This document shows, piece by piece, positions 57,552-64,000 of a stretch of 64,000 bases of DNA. Where the stretch lies: assembly GCF_000691145.1 (NCBI RefSeq), contig NZ_ASJC01000009.1:60448-124447 (forward strand), in the 5' to 3' direction. The first letter of the stretch is position 1. Each line of letters opens with the position of its first letter. The notes under the pieces were generated by a model that had not been told where the DNA came from, ran no database searches, and saw nothing but the letters and a program-made list of their open reading frames with translations. Made by a program: the position numbers and the translations under genes. This DNA comes from Bacillus altitudinis 41KF2b. Its GTDB lineage: Bacteria > Bacillota > Bacilli > Bacillales > Bacillaceae.

Positions 57552-57896
57552 AGACTTTGATCGAATGGAGACTTTTGGTGTTTTTGTTTCTTTTGGCTTC
57601 GGTACTGAAGCTGCCTTTTTGAGGTGCGGGTCCTTTGGCGTGTAATAGGTGGCTCCAATGTTGAGTCTGCCTTTAAGCTGATCAATGGAAAGCTCACCAA
57701 ACTCTAAATGGTAGTCAATTTTGTCCACATGCAGTGATTCAATATGAATGTGCGTATCCTCCGAGACAGGCGGAGCAGGTGCAGACATTTTTTGCTCAAG
57801 AGCGGTGAGTCTTTTTTCCAGCTCGACGACAGATGGGGATGGACTGGATTCAGTTTTTTTAAAGAGTGATTGAATGAAATGTTTCAAATGGACCAC
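57483..57896 (-). CDS. GerPC-like spore protein
   Basis: 137 residues. A coiled-coil start (SVVELEKRLTALEQKM) is followed by the conserved IHIESLHVDKIDYHLEFGELSIDQLKGRLNIG, which is the pattern of GerPC-type spore germination proteins; the C-terminal 50 residues are basic, with low complexity. GerPC of the gerP operon is needed for germinants to cross the coat. GTG 57896 or TTG 57887 could be the start. Its 3' end overlaps the DASS transporter gene. Divergent from the first small GerP-like gene. Confidence 0.7.
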   Translation of the reverse strand: MVHLKHFIQSLFKKTESSPSPSVVELEKRLTALEQKMSAPAPPVSEDTHIHIESLHVDKIDYHLEFGELSIDQLKGRLNIGATYYTPKDPHLKKAASVPKPKETKTPKVSIRSKSSSQNDRKPKINRKHNRYNTDHI

Positions 57897-57942
57897 AACC
57901 TTTTCTTTCGCCTTGCTCTAGTCTATGGAAAAGCTGCCCGGT

Positions 57943-57953
57943 ATATACTTATA
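57943..57953 (+). promoter_or_regulatory. ATATACTTATA motif before the first GerP-like gene
   Basis: Matches the motif ATATACCTATA at 58705 except for one base, and each lies about 20-35 bp before a small spore-type gene. It could be part of a sporulation sigma-factor -10 region, but the fit to SigK (CATA-N3-TA) is imperfect. Confidence 0.35.
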
Positions 57954-57978
57954 GAGATACATGAAAGGGGAGAAGGGC

Positions 57979-58206
57979 ATGCTGCCTACACGCATTCAGA
58001 TTACCCATATGAAGACGAATACGATTGGTACAGGGTCCTCGATGACATTCGGTTCGACGATCGTACGAAATCACTGCTCGACGATCAAAAGAAACAATGG
58101 TTTTGGTGAACAAAATGCCGATGGCGTGATCACGATCTTGCCGATTGAAACGATTGATGATCGTGATCTAATAGACGCAGTCAGTATCAATATTCGTCAT
58201 CTATGA
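57979..58206 (+). CDS. small GerPA/GerPF-like spore protein 1
   Basis: 75 residues. Core pattern: RIQITHMKTNTIGTGSSMTFG, then NNGFGEQNAD, then ETIDDRDLIDAVS. Closely related in plan to the two genes at 58732 and 58996, which suggests local duplication, and to the GerPF/GerPA family (pfam GerPA-like). ATG 57979 follows AAAGGGGAG, which excludes the upstream ATG. Its last 20 bp overlap the end of the CotP-like gene. Probably made in the mother cell and placed in the coat. Confidence 0.7.
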   Translation: MLPTRIQITHMKTNTIGTGSSMTFGSTIVRNHCSTIKRNNGFGEQNADGVITILPIETIDDRDLIDAVSINIRHL

Positions 58207-58666
58207 TTATCGCAGTTGCTTTTCCTTCATCCTTTTGCAAGCGAATGTATAGTACGCCGTCTTTAAAGGCCGCATTCATTTGACCAAGAATCATATCTGG
58301 GAGCCGAATTTTTCTTTCAAACGGACCATACTTTCCTTGTTTTTGGCGAAAATCCTGTTCGTTAAAAAAGGAAAAACGCTGTCCTTTTACAACTAAATAT
58401 TCACCATACGACAGCACCTGAACATCTTCCTTCCGGTAGCCAGGCAGATAAATTAAGTACTGAAATTCAGTAGGGGTTTCCACAATGTCGACTGGTGGAA
58501 ACGATGCATCTGTTCCTCGCTGATCTTGCTGCGAGAATGTAAATGGAGACGGACCATTTGCCATAAAGGGAGATCTTTGCTCATCATCGAATATCATTTT
58601 CCAAAAATCATCTCCATGCATTTGCTGGGCAATGTCCATCCACTGCTTCATTTTTTCGAAGTCCAT
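58187..58666 (-). CDS. cotP: CotP-like spore coat protein, Hsp20 family
   Basis: 159-residue small heat-shock-type protein. The alpha-crystallin domain spans about residues 60-155 (PPVDIVETPTEFQYLIYLPGYRKEDVQV, partly quoted: DIVETPTEFQYLIYLPGY; then LPDMILGQMNAAFKDGVLYIRL). ATG 58666 follows AGGAGGTC. In B. subtilis cotP lies beside ydgA and ydgB, as here, which supports the symbol; the assignment is by memory of that order. Divergent from the ydgA-like gene. Confidence 0.75.
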   Translation of the reverse strand: MDFEKMKQWMDIAQQMHGDDFWKMIFDDEQRSPFMANGPSPFTFSQQDQRGTDASFPPVDIVETPTEFQYLIYLPGYRKEDVQVLSYGEYLVVKGQRFSFFNEQDFRQKQGKYGPFERKIRLPDMILGQMNAAFKDGVLYIRLQKDEGKATAIIIDDEY

Positions 58667-58704
58667 GTGAAGACCTCCTGTTAACATACTTGATGGGTGC
58701 TCGC

Positions 58705-58715
58705 ATATACCTATA
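58705..58715 (+). promoter_or_regulatory. ATATACCTATA motif before the ydgA-like gene
   Basis: Preceded by C, giving CATATACCTATA; lies 16 bp before the start codon at 58732, so if a promoter -10 it would give a very short leader. Shared with the site at 57943. Confidence 0.3.
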
Positions 58716-58731
58716 AAAAGGAGGTTTATCT

Positions 58732-58989
58732 GTGGTTCAACCAACTCCGTATATCAATATTAATATTTTCATGTTAAAAATTAATTCCTTTGAAAATGCG
58801 TCGGCGGTGAATGTCGGACAAAATTTGTTAGCAGAGTGGCAAAACTCAGATAAAAAAAATCAGGGGTACGGACAGAATTTTGGAGATGCCAGCGGTTTTG
58901 TCGGAACAAAGAGCCATGTAGATGATCGAGATCAAGTGGACTCACCTGCCTCTTTTTCGCCAGCAGCTAAACCTATTCCAAGGAAGTGA
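58732..58989 (+). CDS. ydgA: small GerP-like spore protein 2 (YdgA-like)
   Basis: 85 residues. The plan is as in the other two: ININIFMLKINSFENASAVNVGQN, then NQGYGQNFGD, then HVDDRDQVDSPAS, with a proline-rich end. GTG 58732 follows an excellent AAGGAGG site. Pairs with the next gene, 3 bp apart. The name rests on B. subtilis order cotP-ydgA-ydgB as I remember it. Confidence 0.7.
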   Translation: MVQPTPYININIFMLKINSFENASAVNVGQNLLAEWQNSDKKNQGYGQNFGDASGFVGTKSHVDDRDQVDSPASFSPAAKPIPRK

Positions 58990-58995
58990 TGTGTG

Positions 58996-59229
58996 ATGTT
59001 ATTCTCACCCTCAGTCGTCAATGTCGGTGCTTTTAAAATCAATGCAATGGATCGGGGGGCATCACTGACGCTAGGGCCTTATCAGCAGATCGATTATTTT
59101 CTCTCGATGAAATTGAACCAAGGTTTTGGTGAGGACAATGGAGATTGTTCACCGCTTGTCATTCCGATTTCAAGCGTACTCGATCCAGATATGGTGGACT
59201 CGAATTCAGTGAAAAACAGTGTGATTTAA
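58996..59229 (+). CDS. ydgB: small GerP-like spore protein 3 (YdgB-like)
   Basis: 77 residues: VVNVGAFKINAMDRGASLTLGP, then NQGFGEDNGD, then VLDPDMVDSNS. Third member of the local paralogous set. GTG 58993 is one codon upstream of the chosen ATG. AGGAAGTG serves as ribosome site. A terminator follows directly. Function unknown; by relatives a spore coat or crust part. Confidence 0.7.
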   Translation: MLFSPSVVNVGAFKINAMDRGASLTLGPYQQIDYFLSMKLNQGFGEDNGDCSPLVIPISSVLDPDMVDSNSVKNSVI

Positions 59230-59231
59230 AC

Positions 59232-59266
59232 AAAAAAAGAGACCGGGATTCCCCGTGTCTCTTTTC
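59232..59266. terminator. terminator between the ydgB-like gene and yfnA
   Basis: Stem AAAGAGAC/GTCTCTTT with an inner GGG/CCC pair; T-rich on both strands. Confidence 0.85.
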
Positions 59267-60657
59267 TATTGTGTTTGATTCAGATGGCTTTTGCGTCTTG
59301 CGTAGGTAAAATACACAACGACACCAATGGCTACCCAGATGAGGAAGGCTCGCCATGTCTCCCATTTCAGTGTGGCAGCCAAGATCATACAAATGACCGC
59401 ACTAATGATGGGAAGAACAGGAACAAAGGGTACTTTAAACGCTGTTTTCATATTCGGATGTTTTTTCCGGAGTATGATCACAGCGATCGAGATCACCGTA
59501 AAGGCCGCAAGTGTACCGATGCTGACTAAATTAGCAAGTGTTGATAAGTTGACGAAACCAACGATACATGCCGCAACAGCGCCTGTCAGCCAAGTGTTGG
59601 CAACCGGTGTCTTCGATTTTGGATGAACGTTTGAAAAGATTTTTGGCATGAGTCCATCTCGGCTCATGGCAAAGGTTAAACGAACCTGAGCGTAGACAAG
59701 TGCAATTAACACGGTCGTAATCCCAATAATAGCACCTGCCGATATAATACCAGCGACACTATTCAGTCCAACCACTTGTAAAGCAAAAGCGACAGGGTCA
59801 CTGACATTCAGTTTCGTATAGTGAACCATGCCGGTTAAGACAAAGGATACCCCGATGTATAAAATTGTACAAACACCGAGCGCGCCAATAATTCCGATTG
59901 GCATCGCTTTTTGCGGGTTTTTGACTTCTTCTGATGCATTAGCGATTGCATCAAATCCAAGGTAAGCAAAAAAGACAGTTGCCGCTCCTGCAATCACGCC
60001 ATGGAAGCCCATTGGCATAAAAGGTGTCCAATTTTCAGGTTTAACGTAAGCAAAGCCTGAAATGATAAAGAGGAGGACAATGGCAATTTTGATGAGCACA
60101 ATGATGTTATTCAGCTTCGTGCTCTCTTTTACGCCTCTTGAGACAATAAAGGTAATGAGTAAAATAATGAGTGCGCCTGGCAGGTTAAAGATGGCCCCAT
60201 CAGCGGCTCCGGGTGCAGCCGATAAAGCCTTCGGTATGTGCAGACCAAATCCACTGAGCAGTGATTGAAAATAGGATGACCATCCGCTTGCCACAGCAGA
60301 GAGCGCAACAACATATTCAAGCATTAAATCCCAGCCCATTAAAAAGGCGAGGAATTCTCCAAGTGTTGCGTAAGAATACGTATAGACACTTCCTGACACT
60401 GGAATGGACGAGGAAAATTCAGCGTAGCAAAAAGCAGCAAGGGCGCATGCGATCGCAGCCAAAATAAAAGATATAATAATCGCAGGTCCCGCATCTTTCG
60501 CAGCCGCAACCCCCGTTATCACAAAAATTCCAGTCCCGACCACACAGCCAATGCCAAGCAAGATTAAATCAAATGTATTCAAAGAACGGCTCAGCCGCTT
60601 CGTTTGACTTTCAAGCATGAGCTGATCGAGAGACTTTTTTCTAAATAAAGAACTCAT
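59266..60657 (-). CDS. yfnA: APC-family amino acid permease YfnA
   Basis: 463-residue amino acid-polyamine-organocation permease of the cationic amino acid transporter type, 12 membrane segments. Signatures: LGIGCVVGTGIFVITG in TM1, CYAEFSSSIPVSGSVYTYSYATLGE in TM3 region (partly quoted: AEFSSSIPVSGSVYTYSY), FFAYLGFDAIANASEEVKNPQ in TM6-7. Substrate not certain; B. subtilis YfnA is reported as an amino acid importer. Starts at ATG 60657 after GGAGGTC. Confidence 0.92.
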   Translation of the reverse strand: MSSLFRKKSLDQLMLESQTKRLSRSLNTFDLILLGIGCVVGTGIFVITGVAAAKDAGPAIIISFILAAIACALAAFCYAEFSSSIPVSGSVYTYSYATLGEFLAFLMGWDLMLEYVVALSAVASGWSSYFQSLLSGFGLHIPKALSAAPGAADGAIFNLPGALIILLITFIVSRGVKESTKLNNIIVLIKIAIVLLFIISGFAYVKPENWTPFMPMGFHGVIAGAATVFFAYLGFDAIANASEEVKNPQKAMPIGIIGALGVCTILYIGVSFVLTGMVHYTKLNVSDPVAFALQVVGLNSVAGIISAGAIIGITTVLIALVYAQVRLTFAMSRDGLMPKIFSNVHPKSKTPVANTWLTGAVAACIVGFVNLSTLANLVSIGTLAAFTVISIAVIILRKKHPNMKTAFKVPFVPVLPIISAVICMILAATLKWETWRAFLIWVAIGVVVYFTYARRKSHLNQTQ

Positions 60658-60789
60658 GTTGACCTCCTAATGGATAAATCTTTTCGTAAGACGAATGTTA
60701 GTATATGCGTAAATGACAATTTAGTCAATTGGTTGAAAAACGCTTTAAATCACTAAAGTGTTAAATGTCACAAAAGTCTAATGTGTATC

Positions 60790-60822
60790 AAAAGACATCC
60801 GCCGTCATTGACAGGCGGATGT
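60790..60822 (-). terminator. terminator of the TPR glycosyltransferase
   Basis: Stem ACATCCGCC/GGCGGATGT, 10-nt loop, TCTTTT on the minus strand. Confidence 0.85.
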
Positions 60823-60835
60823 GATAACAGGAGAT

Positions 60836-61909
60836 TTACGTTTCTTCAGCAAATATTTTTTCATTGTACAGCACACTCGGATGTGTTGGGTAATGGGCTG
60901 AGGATGCAAGATGATGGGTTTTCGCTTGAGCCAAATCACCGAGCTGATAATAACAATAGCAAAGCTGAAGGTGAGGATACCATGTTTTATATTGTGTCAG
61001 TGTAAAGGCTGTTTCGATTTCAGGCGCTTTCAGTGCCTGCTCATACCAATAGATCGCTGCTTTGTGTTTATTTTGTGCTTTGAAATGATCCCCAATCCGG
61101 CAGCAAAATTCTGGACGGGGCTGATCATATAAGAAGGATCGCAATAAGGAGGATAAGGCGGCTTCCTCAAAACCGACTGCATAATAGCAGTCAGCTAAAT
61201 TTTGGCATGTGCGAATTTCATCCTCAATCCAGCATTGTTTTGTGGCTAAAAATTTGTGATAAAAGCGAATCGCCTTCACCTGCTGCTTGTGATCTCGTAA
61301 TTCATTGGCGAAGTAAAAGAGATCACGAGGTGTCATCTCTTCGCCTTTTGCAAGCATGTTTTCATAAATGCGCAGATTGCGTCCAGGTTCTCCGGCGGTT
61401 GTTTTCTTACGCTTTTGATGGGTGACGGCGATATCAGCGGGAAAAATGTTGCCATACACTTGAAGGAATTCATGAACGGCCCCATACCACTGAAAGTTCA
61501 AGGCACGCTTGACGAGCCGATTTCTTCTATATTTAAAATTCACCTGACCGTCCTCACTAAATCCAACGTGGTAAAACATCGAGACGGCATCTACTGCGGG
61601 ATCAAGCGTCTGTTTGAGCTGAAGCAGTTTTTGCTGGTCCTCTTCAAGTAGGACATCGTCGGCATCCAGCCATAAGATATACTCTTTTGTCGCATGGGAA
61701 AAAGCGAAATTGCGTGCTTTTGCAAAATGCTGGACCCATTCAAAGTCGAGTACCTTTGCTGAAAAGGAGTGAGCAATGTCCTTTGTTTGATCCGTTGATC
61801 CTGTATCAACAATGATCATCTCATCTACAATGTCTTGAACAGAAGATAGGCAGTCAGCCAAAACCTCCTCTTCATTTTTCACAATCATACATAAACTAAT
61901 GGTTATCAT
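60836..61909 (-). CDS. family-2 glycosyltransferase with TPR tail
   Basis: 357 residues. The N-terminal GT2 domain reads ISLCMIVKNEEEVLADCLSSV, VDTGSTDQTKDIA, LWLDADDVLL (DxD) and YGAVHEFL. The C-terminal half (about 200-350) is helical and holds TPR-like repeats (AIYWYEQALKAPE, LQLCYCYYQLGDLAQAK). This layout resembles SunS-type and other TPR glycosyltransferases that modify peptides or glycans. No bacteriocin gene is nearby, so a target cannot be named. The start follows AGGTGATC. Monocistronic. Confidence 0.85.
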   Translation of the reverse strand: MITISLCMIVKNEEEVLADCLSSVQDIVDEMIIVDTGSTDQTKDIAHSFSAKVLDFEWVQHFAKARNFAFSHATKEYILWLDADDVLLEEDQQKLLQLKQTLDPAVDAVSMFYHVGFSEDGQVNFKYRRNRLVKRALNFQWYGAVHEFLQVYGNIFPADIAVTHQKRKKTTAGEPGRNLRIYENMLAKGEEMTPRDLFYFANELRDHKQQVKAIRFYHKFLATKQCWIEDEIRTCQNLADCYYAVGFEEAALSSLLRSFLYDQPRPEFCCRIGDHFKAQNKHKAAIYWYEQALKAPEIETAFTLTQYKTWYPHLQLCYCYYQLGDLAQAKTHHLASSAHYPTHPSVLYNEKIFAEET

Positions 61910-62042
61910 CTTTAGATCACCTCTTCATAGTGTATCGAGCATCAAAAGGAAACATTCTTTTCAGCAGTGGGTTTTTTTAAAACTAGTTTTCTGCTACTGG
62001 CTGATTTAAAATAAAGGAAGAATCTATGTAAGGGCTGATAAA

Positions 62043-63935
62043 ATGAGTTTATTGAATGTAGAAGGATTATATAAAACCTATGGCGAAAAAACGCTGTTTG
62101 ATCATATCTCTTTTCATATAGAACCAAAGGAACGCATCGGGTTAATTGGACCGAATGGAACAGGGAAGTCAACGCTTTTAAAAGTCATTGCAGGACTTGA
62201 ATCATTTGAGGAAGGCGACATTACAAAGGCAGGGACACTTGATATCGAATTTCTCGAGCAAGATCCTGAAATGAGCGGGGATGAAACGATTCTCGACTAT
62301 ATTTTTTCAGGAACAGCACCGATGATTCAAACGATGAAAGCCTATGAAAAGGCGCTGGCTGATTTAGAGGATGATCCACAAAACGAGGCAAAACAAGAAG
62401 CGCTTATGCGTATGCAAAATAAAATGGATCAGGATGATGCATGGGATGCGAATCTTTCGGCGAAAACGATTTTGACAAAGCTTGGCGTTAAAGATGTGAG
62501 CCGATCTGTTCATGCGTTATCAGGCGGACAGAAAAAGCGTGTGGCAATCGCCAAAAATTTAATTCAGCCTGCGGGTTTGCTGATTTTAGATGAGCCGACA
62601 AACCATCTAGACAACGCAACCATTGAATGGCTTGAAGGATATTTGAGTCAATACAGCGGGGCTGTCATTCTTGTCACCCATGATCGTTATTTTTTAAACC
62701 GTGTCGCCAATCGGATTTATGAATTAAATCAGGGGCTGCTTTACACATATAAAGGAAATTATGAAGTCTTTTTAGAAAAAAGAGCGGAACGAGAAGCAGA
62801 AGCTCAAGTAAAAGAAACGAAACGTCAAAACCTGCTTAGACGTGAGCTAGCATGGTTGAGAAGAGGGGCAAAGGCTCGAACGACAAAGCAAAAAGCACGT
62901 ATCGGCAGAGTGGAAGAGCTGAAGGATCAAAAGGGACCTGATGCAAAGGGAGAGCTTGATTTTGCGATCGGTTCTCACCGGCTTGGAAAACAAGTGATTG
63001 AGGCAGAAGAGATCAGCATCACATTTGCTGGACAAACCCTTGTGGACCAGTTCAGTGATTTAGTCGTGCCAGGGGATCGTATCGGATTTATCGGACCAAA
63101 TGGAGTGGGCAAAACAACTTTACTCAATTGCCTGGCGGGTAAAATAGAACCGACGAACGGACAATTGACCATTGGACAAACAGTCCGCATTGGCTATTAC
63201 ACGCAGGACCATAACGAAATGAATGAAGAGCTGAATATCATTGATTACATCAAAGAAACAGCTGAAATTGTCAAAACGGCAGATGGCGTCATTGTGACAG
63301 CAGAGCAGATGTTGGAGCGATTTTTATTCCCTAGATCCATGCAGCGCACGTTTATCCGCAAGCTGTCAGGGGGAGAGCGCCGCAGATTGTATTTATTGAA
63401 GGTATTGATGGAAGAGCCGAATGTTCTCTTTTTAGATGAGCCGACGAATGATCTTGATACAGAGACGCTCAGCATTTTAGAGGATTATTTGGAGCAGTTC
63501 CCAGGCGTAGTCATCACCGTGTCGCATGATCGTTATTTCTTAGACCGAGTCGTCCATCGTCTGCTTGTGTTTGAAGGAAATGGACGCATTTCACACTTCC
63601 AAGGTGCTTACAGCGATTACATGGAGCAAGAAAAAGAACAGAAGCGAACAGAGACAAAACCTGCTGAAAAACAAGTAGAAGCTGCTCCTAAAAAGAGAAA
63701 AAAACTATCCTATAAGGACCAGCTTGAATGGGATGGCATTGAAGATCGGATACAAGCACTAGAGGACAAACACCAGCAGCTCGAAGCCAGCATTGCTGAG
63801 GCTGGCAGTGATTTTGGGAAAATTCAAGAGCTGATGGACAAGCAAAAAGCCGTCGCTGAAGAATTAGAACAAGCGATGGATCGTTGGACAGAACTGTCGC
63901 TGATAATTGAGGAATTAGAAAGTAATGAAAAATAA
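62043..63935 (+). CDS. yfmR: ABC-F translation factor YfmR
   Basis: 630-residue duplicated ATPase without membrane segments. Walker A motifs GPNGTGKST (about 36-44) and GPNGVGKTT (about 350-358); signatures LSGGQKKRVAIAKNL and LSGGERRRLYLLKVL; a basic interdomain linker; and a C-terminal coiled coil (from about 560) as in Uup. ABC-F proteins of this type bind the ribosomal E site and relieve stalls; B. subtilis YfmR works at proline- or aspartate-rich sequences with EF-P. No antibiotic-resistance-type extended linker. Confidence 0.93.
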   Translation: MSLLNVEGLYKTYGEKTLFDHISFHIEPKERIGLIGPNGTGKSTLLKVIAGLESFEEGDITKAGTLDIEFLEQDPEMSGDETILDYIFSGTAPMIQTMKAYEKALADLEDDPQNEAKQEALMRMQNKMDQDDAWDANLSAKTILTKLGVKDVSRSVHALSGGQKKRVAIAKNLIQPAGLLILDEPTNHLDNATIEWLEGYLSQYSGAVILVTHDRYFLNRVANRIYELNQGLLYTYKGNYEVFLEKRAEREAEAQVKETKRQNLLRRELAWLRRGAKARTTKQKARIGRVEELKDQKGPDAKGELDFAIGSHRLGKQVIEAEEISITFAGQTLVDQFSDLVVPGDRIGFIGPNGVGKTTLLNCLAGKIEPTNGQLTIGQTVRIGYYTQDHNEMNEELNIIDYIKETAEIVKTADGVIVTAEQMLERFLFPRSMQRTFIRKLSGGERRRLYLLKVLMEEPNVLFLDEPTNDLDTETLSILEDYLEQFPGVVITVSHDRYFLDRVVHRLLVFEGNGRISHFQGAYSDYMEQEKEQKRTETKPAEKQVEAAPKKRKKLSYKDQLEWDGIEDRIQALEDKHQQLEASIAEAGSDFGKIQELMDKQKAVAEELEQAMDRWTELSLIIEELESNEK

Positions 63936-63950
63936 AGGTTGGCAAAAAAA

Positions 63951-63969
63951 CTGTAGAGACATTCTACAG
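63951..63969. terminator. hairpin after yfmR
   Basis: Perfect 7-bp stem CTGTAGA/TCTACAG with 5-nt loop. Without a T run it is not a classical terminator. Confidence 0.45.
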
Positions 63970-63976
63970 TCAGATT

Positions 63977-64000
63977 GTAGAGAAACTCATGTTTTTCTAC
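63977..64000 (+). terminator. second hairpin at window edge, probably the yfmR terminator
   Basis: Stem GTAGAGAAAC/GTTTTTCTAC with loop TCAT (one G-T pair). Cut by the window end, so the tail is not visible. Confidence 0.45.

Overview
The window looks like chromosome of a Bacillus, most probably the B. pumilus / B. safensis / B. altitudinis group. The gene families and two long blocks of gene order match what I remember of B. subtilis: yerA-yerC-yerD-pcrB-pcrA-ligA-yerH-yerI-sapB-opuE-gatCAB-yerO-swrC-dgkB-rlmCD (3.6-31.7 kb), and yfnH-yfnG-yfnF-yfnE-yfnD-yfnC then yfnA and yfmR (47.6-63.9 kb). The species group is an inference. No rRNA, tRNA, CRISPR array or intact insertion sequence was seen.

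Layout. 1-3.3 kb: end of a yodT-yodS-yodR-yodQ operon (aminotransferase, two-subunit CoA-transferase, M20 deacylase), closed by a terminator without yodP-kamA. 3.3-9.9 kb: yerA, a decayed yerB, yerC, an inserted XRE-type membrane regulator, yerD, and two small genes, one with a good SigB-type promoter. 10.2-17.6 kb: housekeeping operon pcrB-pcrA-ligA-yerH (archaeal-type lipid synthase, helicase, DNA ligase, lipoprotein), then yerI. 17.6-31.7 kb: sapB, the proline transporter opuE with SigB-type promoter, gatCAB for Gln-tRNA(Gln) formation, the TetR/RND pair yerO-swrC, a nucleoside hydrolase, the lipid kinase dgkB and the rRNA methylase rlmCD. A 225-bp strip of nested hairpins lies between swrC and the hydrolase.

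31.7-47.3 kb is the accessory part: recombinase-like debris, an LXG polymorphic toxin with a type-50 C-terminal domain and its candidate immunity gene, a frameshifted small gene, dus, an SMI1/KNR4 protein, an Rrf2 regulator with a thioredoxin-reductase-like enzyme, licH with a divergent RpiR regulator, two MFS exporters, a LysR regulator, YbaK, a DUF3900-like protein and a DUF1540 peptide too small for ordinary ORF calling.

47.6-64 kb: yfnHGFED (CDP-sugar synthesis and glycosyl transfer, a spore-surface polysaccharide locus in relatives), yfnC, a MecA/PbpC-like penicillin-binding protein, a DASS anion transporter with a CcpA-type site at its start, a compact spore cluster (GerPC-like protein, three paralogous small GerP-like proteins, CotP-like Hsp20), yfnA, a TPR glycosyltransferase and yfmR.

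The most interesting signals are the LXG/type-50 toxin locus with its debris, the three-paralogue spore cluster, the hairpin array at 28.0-28.2 kb, an isolated perfect Fur box at 47.07 kb, the DUF1540 gene with a long structured leader, and two gene remnants (yerB and the 34.1-kb frameshifted gene). Comparisons with B. subtilis are from memory and were not computed.
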